From the NCBI GenBank assembly GCA_001970855.1, contig LSSN01000089.1, positions 1-40,273 on the forward strand: 40,273 bases of DNA, written 5' to 3'. A program made the position numbers and the translations under genes. Below are positions 21,546-31,064 of this stretch, piece by piece. Within the stretch, counting starts at the first letter, position 1. The number at the start of each line of letters is the position of its first letter. A model generated the notes under the pieces. The model was given only the letters and a program-made list of their open reading frames with translations. It was not told where the DNA came from and made no database searches. Source of the DNA: Smittium culicis. Its lineage: Eukaryota; Kickxellomycota; Harpellomycetes; Harpellales; Legeriomycetaceae.

Positions 21546-22466
21546 ATACACATCCTATGTTAATATTTACCTAATATATCTTACTTTTGTTCAAATGTGT
21601 TTTAGTATTGCTGTGTATATAAAATTCAGCTTTATTTCACTTTTTTTGTAAGTGAAGAATTTTGAAGTACAACTAAAATATATCGTAAAATACCAATTTA
21701 ACATCAAATTAATTGTTAAAATCCATAATAAATTGTAGATGCCGCGCAAAATTCTTAAATATTAAGAGTTTTGGGAAGTAAATTGATATCGAGTACAATA
21801 TACTTTAAGAAAATTATGGAATAATCAGAATGGCGTGGATTCGGTTAAAACTTGGGCAACTAACTTTAGAGTTGATATGAATTAAAGGACGCCCCAATTC
21901 AAAATGTATTGAAATTTTCAAAATTAGGACTGAGGGACAGGCCGCAGTATGCCAAGCCAATACTGAGAGTCAAAAATATAAGAAAGAATGGAGGCATTAG
22001 TGATTGGCTAAGGGAGATCATTAAAAATTAGGTTCGGAATATAAGATATACACTGGAGACAAAATAACATTGATCAAAATTAGTGAGGAAGTTACTGAAC
22101 CGCTTCAAAACTTTAATGTAAAATTAAAGCATTATTTTTCAACTATTCCTGTTAACACGCATCTGAAGCTATGGTTTCAGATTACTTATCTTGACTGCTT
22201 GGGTCATATCAATCAATCGATACTGTGAAATTCCAAATAAAGCAAACACTTCTCATTAGATGCTATTATTAGTAAAAGCTGTGAATCTGTGGATGGTAAA
22301 AGAAAATGAGTTATGTAGTTCATTAAAAAGAAATCGAGGCAGTCTGACAGGCGTAAAATAAATTGGAACTAGTCCAGAAACAGTTGTAGAATTTAACAAA
22401 AATATGATAGACTTAACTTAATTAGATAAATGTGGAAAGGAAAAACACGAATAATCAACGTTTACC

Positions 22467-22508
22467 TGTTTCAAATGCGGACTAAAGGAACTTGTGGCTT
22501 CCAGGTGT
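22467..22508 (+). pseudogene. Gag zinc knuckle remnant
   Basis: The frame reads C-F-K-C-G-L-K-E-L-V-A-S-R-C. This fits the retroviral-type CX2CX4HX4C knuckle exactly, except that the His position is Leu (CTT, one base from CAT). It sits about 1.2 kb before the RT region, where a gypsy gag C-terminus belongs. Confidence 0.7.
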
Positions 22509-23679
22509 CAGAAAGCGAATAAAAATCCGATACTACCAAGAAAATAATGCTGTCTACACTTGACAGGAAAGATCTTATATCAAGCAGCGGATAAACATAA
22601 TGGAACTCTGATGACAACGTAATAAATATTTCCGCGAATCCGATTCTTTTACTCAAGGTTCTGACTTTGAAATAATTCCAGAGTTTATGTCAACAAATAA
22701 GAGATCGAGAATAGATCATCATAAAGAAGAGCACAGGGGACTTTCGATCAACCTTATAGAATATTTATACAGATAAATCTATATTCGCTCGGAATTTTAC
22801 ACCAGAACAACCATAATTAGGCAGATCGTTAAACATTTGCACTCCAAATATTCCTACGGTAAATAATGAAATTAATCACGAAAAGCTACTAGTAAACCAA
22901 ATTGTAAAAAAAATAAGTTATTTCCGGACCCGAAGATGACATCGCTCAAAGAATTAAGGTCTTGGAAGCTCCTAAAATTAATAAGGAGTTATAAAACCAC
23001 GTCCATAAATTGAAAGATTATTAATGAGGAAGCTTCAGAGTCTAAATTACACAAAAAAGAAAGGGGGTTTATTAGCTAAAATTTTTGTTAAAATGATCTT
23101 CAAGCCTTTGTAATACATAATGGCTCAATTGAATAAGGTTGAGTTTCCGATTTAAATTAATCCAGGTTTTGCGAATTCAATAACCAGCAAAAAACATACT
23201 ATTTAGCTTTAATTGCCCCTAACCAAATCGCCAAAAACTATAAATATACAACCAGAAATCGTAAATAATTTCTCGATTACCGAATCAATAAGCAAAAAAT
23301 CAAAATTTTAGGGAAGCTACGTACCAATAACATTATTTTAATTTTAAAATAACCATTACTAATCCACCTGAATTTAGATTACATCCAAAAATAAACTGCT
23401 AAAATAAGCTACCAAAGTGGAACTTTTAAATTCAAATATGTTCCATAAATATCTGTTTATAGCAATTAGTAAAGAAAAAATCATAGTTTCTCAGAATGTG
23501 AACTTGGAATGCGAATATAGTGACAAAAAAGCGGTGGATTTAATTTACTCTAGCGTAAGCGAGGAGTAGTTAGAAGAAGTAATTCCAAATTTAAACGAAT
23601 AATTTGGTAAAAAAATTAGATAATCATTAATAAAAAAATTAAAAACGGGATAAAAGAGCTTAAAAAGTTGTTTTAAAGG

Positions 23680-24298
23680 CATAAATCTGCCTATCAAATA
23701 GATTCTGAAGACTTGAATCATATATAAAGTGCAAAATTCCGTGTTAATGTTAAAAGCGACGTCTCAACTTTCAGTTTTCGACCTCTCAAGTATTCTCCAT
23801 CAGAAAAGGAAAAAAATTCTATATAATTTATTTAAATATTTGATAAGGTGATAATACTAGAGTTGAGCCGTCTTGTCATTTCCCATCAAGTTAATTCCAA
23901 AAGCTGACGGAAGAACACATTTCTGTGTAGAATTTCGAAAAATAAATTCGATAAAAACAGTGGAAAAACTCACTTTAATCCGAGTAGATTAGTGCTTAGA
24001 CTCTCTTTTAAAAGAAGTTGTTTTACAACTATTTGCTTAATTAATGGATAATGGGAAATTACCGCTGATCTGAAATCTAGAAACTACACAAAACTTATTG
24101 CGCCCGCCGGATTAATCAATTTATTCTAATACGCTTTGGCTTATCCATGTCGCTTTCACACTTTTGTAGCCGATAGACAATATTTTGAATCCTCAAGCTA
24201 ATAATTTTATTGATTTTTGCCTTGATGATATTTCCATACTCTTTGAAATATTCCAACAACTTTTGAAGCATATAAAATTCGTAAAAGACGCTTTAAAC
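23680..24298 (+). pseudogene. Ty3/gypsy reverse transcriptase remnant
   Basis: From 23,888 to 24,298 a single frame, interrupted only by stop codons, reads LIPKADGRTHFCVEFRKINS and later CLDDISILFE then LLKHIKFVKDAL. These correspond to the gypsy FCVDYRKLN motif and the catalytic YLDDI box (first position C instead of Y or F). Upstream, HKSAYQIDSEDL, FRVNVKSDVSTFSFRP and KYSPSEKEK match the N-terminal part of gypsy RT, with a frame change between the two blocks near 23,870-23,890. Stops include TAG at a position usually Glu and several TAA. It cannot encode an active enzyme. Confidence 0.88.
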
Positions 24299-24479
24299 AT
24301 ATCATATTAATATTTTCCAGCAATTAATTTTAAATATACTTTTTTTAAAATAGATAGATATGGTATTTATCCCAATATCGAGAAAATTACAGAGTTTAAA
24401 GGAAGAACTCGGTCATAAAATTACTTACTGGTTCGATCGATTTTGGGACTAGAAAGCTAATGAAGGGGCTTCCGCAGAT

Positions 24480-24905
24480 ATCAGAAGTTTTAGCTCCTAT
24501 TCAAGCTCTAATTAAATCTAAAATTGTTTTTAGATGGTACACTGACTGTCAATAAGTCTATATTAAAGTGATAGAAATAATTTTATCGGTACAAGTGCTG
24601 GTCCAAGCTTATTGGAATATATTATTTTTGTTCTCTACCTACGCATCCTAATGTGATCTTGGATTAATAATTTATTAATTTCGTATACTATCTGATTCTG
24701 ACCGGACTTGGGCTGCTCATGAGAGAAAAGGTTTAGCTCTAGTAAGCGTTATCTAACACTACTAGTGATATTTTTTCGGAAATATTTTCTTATTTTACAC
24801 GGATAATTCAGAACTTGCGGCTCTTAATAAGACCCAGATATAATGTGATAGGATTTCAGATGGTTAACAATTTTTTCAGGATATAATTTTGAAATTAAAC
24901 ATTGA
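24480..24905 (+). pseudogene. RT-RNase H connection and RNase H remnant
   Basis: After the RT block come DRYGIYPNIEKITEF and the LGL segment of the gypsy connection. Next are ISEVLAPIQALIKSKIVFRW and ERKGLALVSVI, then FYTDNSELAALNKTQ at about 24,793-24,837. The YTDNSEL stretch holds the conserved catalytic Asp region of Ty3 RNase H. Frame changes and stops are frequent. Confidence 0.75.
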
Positions 24906-25077
24906 AATAGAAAAAAAAATCCCTTAGCGGTCTAACTATTTATACATATAAAAACCACAATAAATACTGATAATTTTAGTTCAATTATGATTGTACTGAT
25001 GAATTATATATGTAAAATTAGTTGAAAATTTTAAAAAAAATAAGTGATGGCAACTCTGAATTCGAAAATATAAAATA

Positions 25078-26200
25078 TTGAAATCAGGGATAAAAATTTA
25101 TGTTGAATTAGATGAGAAACTGCTTAAGAAAATGAAAAATGAAATTAAAAAAGTGGTAATGGCTAAAGGAGAATTGAAAAATATTTTGAATAGATTGCAT
25201 GATGAAATGGGGAAATTTGAACAAAAAAGCAATTACGATATGGGTTCCGCAAGATATTGTAGACCTGAATTATCTCGGAGGATAATAAGCTACTTCCCCT
25301 ATTTTCTTGAATGATAGAAATCCCAAATAATCGTTCAACTTATAAATTTAATGGCAAATCCGTAATATGGCCGCTCTATTGAGTGATCCATCGATTTTTT
25401 TGGGTTCACTGCCTGAGTCTAAATGTGAAAAACGATATTTTTTGGTTTCTGTAGAGCATATATCTAGCTACCCTCACGTATGGTCAACTGTCGATCATAC
25501 TGCATATATAGCCAATGAATCCATCAAAAAATTTATATTTAGATATTGATTGCCGATTATGATTAGTGTTAAGCCTGGGATTACATTTGGTTTATATTTA
25601 ATATAAGTACGAATAGGTGAAGCAAAAACTAATGACTATTGATATAACTAAATACGGAAACTAAGAAGTAGGTAAAAAAATGATTATACGACTTTCTTTT
25701 CCATGGGATGGAAAAGCAGTCATTTAAGAATCTTTGTTGAATATAAAAGTTATCTTTAGTGTAATTGTGAAACGTTGGCGCTTAGGGCGCAGGATTTACT
25801 GTGGTCATTTTCGGGCACATTGGTCACTGTAAAGTCTGAAATTGATATGGACAATGAGGCTGTAGGAATAAATTCTCAAAATCAGCCTGGGCAACAGCGG
25901 GATGTTTTAACTCGAAATTATTGCGCGAATTATGTCAGGAAATGAGTATAAAATTGAAATTAAATATTTACTACCAACGGAAATGGCTATTCAAGGTTGA
26001 AGTAATGGACTAAACTCTAAGATATTCGCTTTCCAGAACCTTTGATGAAAATTAATATTTATGAGACAGACTCATTCCAAAATTTATTAATGGGATTAAA
26101 ACTCAAAAGAACGATTGCACTGGTAATCAAACCTATTGTTTGCTGTACGGAAGGAACCCAAAGCCACCGATAAACTATGAGAGAACTGAGATGAATCAAA
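25078..26200 (+). pseudogene. Gypsy integrase remnant
   Basis: The zinc-binding domain survives as LKNILNRLHDEMGKFEQKSN and then YDMGSARYCRPEL. The first His is at 25,198-25,200, the second has become Lys in GKF, and the C-x2-C pair is lost. The catalytic core begins at about 25,367 with FLGSLPESKCEKRYFLVSVE and HISSYPHVWSTVDHTA, followed by a degraded second-Asp region. The C-terminal GPY/F-like module reads CLLYGRNPKPPINYERTEM at about 26,139-26,200. These are in different frames, so it is inactive. Confidence 0.8.
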
Positions 26201-26670
26201 AGTGAAAATAAAAAGCCTATCTAATCCTAGGTAATATTGTCGAGTTGTATCCCGATCCAATAAAATATGCTTGCATCTCTATACTTGATATAGGACAGTT
26301 TTTATGATTTTAAATTATGTTATTTGCTAAAAAAAGAACAAGCAAGCATAAAACACGATACTCAGGCGCTTTTAAAACTGTTCGAATGTATGGTCATAAT
26401 CTTTATGAATTCGCAGATAAAATAAAAAGATTGAATACATAATTGCTTATCGAATCTTATAATTTAAATAAAGGTCAGTATCGACCTTTACTTAGTTTTT
26501 GGGGTTTCAAATGATTAGATAATTTAAAAATCAATCAGTAGTTTTGCCTTGAATTTTGGTATAATTTAATGCTTTATATCGAAATTTCACAATCTATTAT
26601 TAATTATTTCAGAGAATGGCTGGTATAAAAACTGTCATAATTTAATTGTGTAAATGTCATTATGAATTAG

Positions 26671-26841
26671 GTAAACAGCAAATCGACAGCCTCAATAGCG
26701 CCTTGGCCGATCTCGTTAGTATAACAACCCCATTAGCCCACCATATAATTGCCAAAAATACCTAGCCCACCATCGACCCTCATCAAATACATAAATAGGC
26801 AGCACAATCCTTTCTCATGAAAGGCTATGCTGTTCAACAAC
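26671..26841 (-). repeat. Solo-LTR-like repeat, copy A (minus orientation)
   Basis: Read on the minus strand it begins TGTTGAACAGCATAGCC. An imperfect hairpin (AGCATAGCCTTTC against GAAAGG-TTGTGCT) follows, and it continues about 170 bp through TGGGCTAATGGGG and GAGATCGGCC. It is markedly more GC-rich than its surroundings. Copy B at 27,878 aligns over the hairpin, the GGGCTAATGGG block and the GAGATC block in the same order but opposite orientation. Many of the differences are C/T or A/G. A TG start is consistent with an LTR. Confidence 0.5.
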
Positions 26842-27877
26842 AACTATAATCTTTTATACCCTAGTTTCCTTATTTTATTTACTCCTATAATTAAATAAAT
26901 AAAACCTTAACTTATAACTGTATTCTGATTGAACTTATATTCTATCTTCAACGTGACACAATCTATATTAATATTCACCTATACTTGTCTCGAAAATGAA
27001 GGATTATGAAATATAATTTTCGAAAAATTATAAGTTCTCAACCTATTTTATGGATTATTTAATTGCTATTCCCCATGAATTTGTTTGGGTTCATTTTTTA
27101 ATTAATTAAGAGAAAAATATCAATGATTTTTATTTATTTTATTAGATTTTTTGTTTTTTTGATTTTACATTAAAATTAAATATAATTCAAATACGTGGTA
27201 GTAAATATTTTTAGTAAAGCCTTAGGCAGAATATTTAAGATTTTACAGCGTAAACCTATAATTTCATATTGCTTTTATAAATATATAATGTAAAATATTT
27301 ATAGTATAATCGTAATGTTCAAAAAAAAAAAAAGGCGATATTACGTCGCCAAAATATCTCTTTATGAAAAAACTATATAGAAATTCCTTTATATAAAAAA
27401 TATATAAGTGAAAATGTTTTATATTTGATCTCAACTGGAGCCATCTTGTAGATTAAGTAATACCCATTTGTAGTATAAATATCCTACTAGATAATAAAAA
27501 AATATCATAAAATTTGGATTTAGTCGTATAATTATTAGTTATCAATTCCATTATTTAATGCTAAAGCCGTGAAAAACTTATTTAACTCTTGATATTTGAA
27601 ATATTTCAGATATAATAAAAAAAAAAAACTGTATGGTCTACAGACTATCGGTGAATCAATTACCTTTGATAGATAAAAATTCCAGAGAATTCCTTGTCCT
27701 CCACCTAGCTTTTCTTTATAATAAATTTAGGTTAAGTATTTACTTTGGGTTATTAATGAGAAAAATAAAAAATATTAATATATACTACTGTCAAGCTGGG
27801 GATTTTTAAATAATAAATTTTCGATATAAAAGATTAAGTGTATAAAAGACTCGGGTACTAGGAGGAATTAAACTTTT

Positions 27878-28045
27878 TGAACAGCATAACCTTCGTAGGA
27901 AGGGTTATGCTATCAATATATATGAAATGAGAGGTGAAGAGATCGGTAAGGTAAAGGAATGGATGAGCCAATGGGATGGGTAAGATAAGGGAGATCATCG
28001 GTTCGAGGACATTTGATCGCCGATCGATCCATTACAAATGTGATT
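27878..28045 (+). repeat. Solo-LTR-like repeat, copy B (plus orientation)
   Basis: It begins TTGAACAGCATAACC and forms a strong hairpin: AGCATAACCTT (27883-27893) pairs with AAGGGTTATGCT (27900-27911) with one bulged G and loop CGTAGG. Homology to copy A continues through GAGCCAATGGG and GAGATCATCGG. In this orientation it could be the 3' LTR of the gypsy remnant or an independent solo LTR. Confidence 0.5.
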
Positions 28046-28890
28046 ATGACAACTACAATAATAATAAAATTTTTTTGGATTCCCTTTTTTATTCCTTGAT
28101 TCTTGTCCTCTTTATATAGAATTTTTGCTAAATTATTTAAAGAATTGCTAGTATATGTAGAACTAATATAGTATAAAATTAATAAAAGAAATAAAACTTA
28201 GCAGAAGCAAATACCTCAGCATAAAAAAATCACAAGGAATAAAATTTCTTTGTATAAAAAAACAGCCTAGATATATGTTTAGATAAGTTTATATAAATAT
28301 GATCTCTTTCAAATCTTGTTTACTAAGACTTTTGTCTTTGTGTTTTCATAATTTGCTGATCCTTCTTTGTCGTCTGATTTATCTATGACAAAAAACTGAG
28401 CAAGTTTAAATTTTATTTGTTAGAAAATTATAAATTATTTTTTTATAGAAATATCTAATTAAATATTCTATTTACAAGAGTATTTTTATTAGGAAATATA
28501 ATAATCATGATAGTTTATTTTATTAGATACTAAACTTGAACAATTTTAAGAATTTTATTATAATTCAAACTTTTACTAATAAAATATAAGATTAAAGGTT
28601 GTTGAAAAAATTGATTTTTTTTGATATTTACGAATTAGTAAAAAAGCTATTATAATAGTATTTTTTTTATTACATTGTTTTTTTTTGTAATTCAAAAAAT
28701 AATGTCAAAAATCATGATCATGATATCGTCATTTATATTGTTAGACGTATAGCAATAAAAAAATATCGTTAAACTACAGAAAATCAGCTAGTAATAAGCT
28801 CATATAAAAACAAAATATTCTCAGATTTAAAGAATTTGGGTAAACCAAAAACTGCATATTACTGGAAAACGACATTCTAATTAATTAATT

Positions 28891-29181
28891 ATGGACCACA
28901 TTGATACTAAATAGAGGGGTATTGTAGCATTTCTTCGTGGACAAGGGATAACGGTAGTGGTTGTTATATGCATAATTCAGGTATTCTCAATAAAAATATA
29001 TAGTCTTGTTTTTGTATCTTTGATTTTTTTTCTGAAAAATAGTATTAGAAATAAATATGTTCAATCGGAAGATACTGAATTTAAATTGGGTGCTAGGGAA
29101 AGCGTCTAAAGTATAATGACGTGAATGGCATTTGAAATCATCGCATTTAAACAAGATTATATTTTTAATAAACATTTATGA
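28891..29181 (+). pseudogene. Possible Tc1/mariner transposase N-terminal remnant
   Basis: One plus-strand frame from ATG at 28,891, with four internal stops, reads MDHIDTK, stop, RGIVAFLRGQGITVVVVICI. After about 50 hydrophobic, poorly conserved residues it gives LGARESV, stop, SIMT, stop, MAFEIIAFKQDYIFNKHL. The first block resembles the opening helix-turn-helix of Tc1-like transposases (R-x-I-V-A-x-L-R-x-G). The second resembles the GRPRK linker and second helix-turn-helix. No DDE catalytic block or terminal inverted repeat was identified. It may be another DNA-binding protein remnant. Confidence 0.35.
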
Positions 29182-30167
29182 ACATATCTGCATTATACTA
29201 AAAAATAACAATAAGAATGAAAAAATTGAAGGAGAAGCTTTTTTATTATTTATTGTGTTAAATAGTTATTTGATTTCCAATCTGTACAATTCATCTAGTA
29301 TTATAATTATTTTTGAAAAATAATAGAATCTTATTCAATAAGAATTTTAAATATACAAAATTTGGTTATATAAAAATGCGACGGATGGAGGTTGTAAAAA
29401 GCCAAGAATTATGAGAAACTTTCCTACGCGTGATTTAGAGAAAACTGTTTACTTTTTATATGTAAAAAAAATAGTGTTAAAATTATTAGTCAGTATACAT
29501 ATGAATACTGAGGCGATAGGCTGAGGAAAAAGCCTGTTTAATCGATGAATATTTACCTTAATGAAAAAATTTTACTTCTTTTTTTCAAGCTGCAGTTTTT
29601 CTGATTCTGCATGATAGAGAATATCATTGAAGGTAGGTTGGGGAGGTCTAATTTAGCTTTTGAAGTAAAATTTATAATCAGACTTGTCTATCTTCTGTAT
29701 CAAATAAAACCTTTTTTTTTTGTCTCAGAGAGTTTATTAAACATAATTTAAAAATCAAATAAAACCAATACATACATATATTTTCTGATAAGAGCTTAGC
29801 TTGCAATTAAAAATTTTCACTTCACTCAAAAATTTCGCATGCAAACATTGAAAATATGCATAATAGGGGCAATAATGATTGGGAAGTATTCGGGGGGGAG
29901 GAGGTTAATTCATCAAATATACATGTTAAAATTCAAATTGAGCTTTATTATATTTCTTGAATTCAAATACATTTTTACTTTTAAGTAATGAAGTTTAGTT
30001 TGAATGATAGTATTTTCTTTCTTCACAGATAGAAAAAAAAAAGTATATATTAAGAGAAATTTCTCTGATGAAATTTATCAATATTATGACAACAAAAACC
30101 AGACTTTTCTTGTTAAAAAGTAAGAACTAACAAATTGGAAAAAAATCAAATCAAAAGGATAAAATAA
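29182..30167. other. Noncoding, upstream of the orphan gene
   Basis: AT-rich with a G-rich run (ggggggg then aggagg) near 29,891-29,903. Contains the presumed promoter of the gene at 30,168, with tatatatt about 120 bp upstream of its ATG. No other gene seen. Confidence 0.4.
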
Positions 30168-31064
30168 ATGAACTTTAAAATGTTTAATTTCAGGATACCA
30201 AATTTATTTTTTGTAGCTGTTATTATATCCACAGCTGTATTTGCAGAAGGACAAAGCTTAAATTATGTTGATGAAAATGACACTATATGTCACTGTGTAT
30301 TACCAAAAAATCTCGAACACTCAGCATCTATGTCATTGAATCAATTTTATTCTGAATATAAAAATATACGAAATAAAAATGGGGATAAACCGCCCATAAG
30401 GCTATGTAATAGGAAATGCTATGGAGATAGAATTCTTGTTGGGTTTAATACGATGTTCAACGAGGTCGATACTTCGATGTTAGAACTTATGAATATTTTT
30501 TCCACTATCGGAGACGAAATTTCAGGTGCCTTGGACAAAGATTATATATATTCATGTAGTTTTGGCAGTGGTTATTTAGAAATAAATTCAGATGTGAGCG
30601 TGCTTTTATCAATAGCCAAGATTAAAAAAGATGAAAAATGCATTCGAGCTCTCGATAAAAAAAAAATCAATGACAGTATTAATGGTTCAAAGATAATAGG
30701 AAATCATATTGGGAATATTATTGGACACAAAAAAATATTAAATCAGTATGTAAGTGCGTTTTTAAAAGCTTATGATTTTTTTAATAATGATGAAATAATC
30801 AAAAAAGAGTCGGCTGCACATAAAAATATACAAAACACTGACAAAAAACTAAATGATCTTATCAAAATTTACAATCTGTTTAAGAAGAAACGAACAGAGT
30901 ATATTGCTTATGACAATAAAGCTAGCGGGGAATCTGGGATTTCTGTAGACACAGAATTTGGAATCGCTAACAAAAAGAATTTGACCCATTTGAAAGAGTT
31001 GGCTATAAAAGTTGTGAACAGATTTAACGAAATAAAAAAGGAAGAATTTGGGGGAAACTATTAA
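30168..31064 (+). CDS. Predicted secreted six-cysteine protein, unrecognised family
   Basis: An intact single-exon ORF of 298 aa, by far the longest open frame in the 19-kb AT-rich island. The N-terminus has a signal-peptide layout: basic start (MNFKMFNFR), hydrophobic core (LFFVAVIISTAVFA), small residues before a likely cut after Ala26. The mature part has six Cys, all in the first half (positions 41, 43, 80, 84, 130, 158), pairing as CxC and CxxxC, consistent with three disulfides in an exported protein. The C-terminal half is Lys/Asn/Ile-rich, probably helical, without a membrane anchor. Sequons NDT, NDS, NGS and NLT are present. I recognise no known domain. It lies about 4 kb downstream of the gypsy remnant. 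An open frame surrounded by decayed elements suggests selection, so it may be a lineage-specific secreted or effector-like protein; that role is inferred. Confidence 0.7.
   Translation: MNFKMFNFRIPNLFFVAVIISTAVFAEGQSLNYVDENDTICHCVLPKNLEHSASMSLNQFYSEYKNIRNKNGDKPPIRLCNRKCYGDRILVGFNTMFNEVDTSMLELMNIFSTIGDEISGALDKDYIYSCSFGSGYLEINSDVSVLLSIAKIKKDEKCIRALDKKKINDSINGSKIIGNHIGNIIGHKKILNQYVSAFLKAYDFFNNDEIIKKESAAHKNIQNTDKKLNDLIKIYNLFKKKRTEYIAYDNKASGESGISVDTEFGIANKKNLTHLKELAIKVVNRFNEIKKEEFGGNY

Larger units (their letters stand above)
21830..26200 (+). mobile_element. Decayed Ty3/gypsy LTR retrotransposon (gag-pol remnant)
   Basis: Protein domains appear on the plus strand in the canonical gypsy order: gag, zinc knuckle, reverse transcriptase, RNase H, integrase. 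All are broken by many stops and frame changes. Gag-like sequence at about 21,830-22,520 includes EGQAAVCQANTESQ and ISEEVTEPLQNFNVKL. Domain coordinates and key residues are in the separate entries. RT-RH-INT order identifies Ty3/gypsy rather than copia, where integrase precedes RT. No protease DTG motif was found between 22,520 and 23,660. LTRs could not be paired with certainty. The number of disruptions implies an old, inactive copy. Confidence 0.88.
26200..28890. other. AT-rich sequence with LTR-like repeats, otherwise no gene
   Basis: Apart from the two LTR-like repeats listed separately I see no ORF, RNA gene or protein remnant here. A small palindrome, GGCGATATTACGTCGCC, lies at about 27,334-27,350. 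Confidence 0.45.

Noticed and set aside
27955..28030. GGTTCGAGGAC inside LTR-like copy B, considered as a tRNA T-arm
   Set aside because: No matching acceptor stem, D-arm or anticodon arm could be folded around it.
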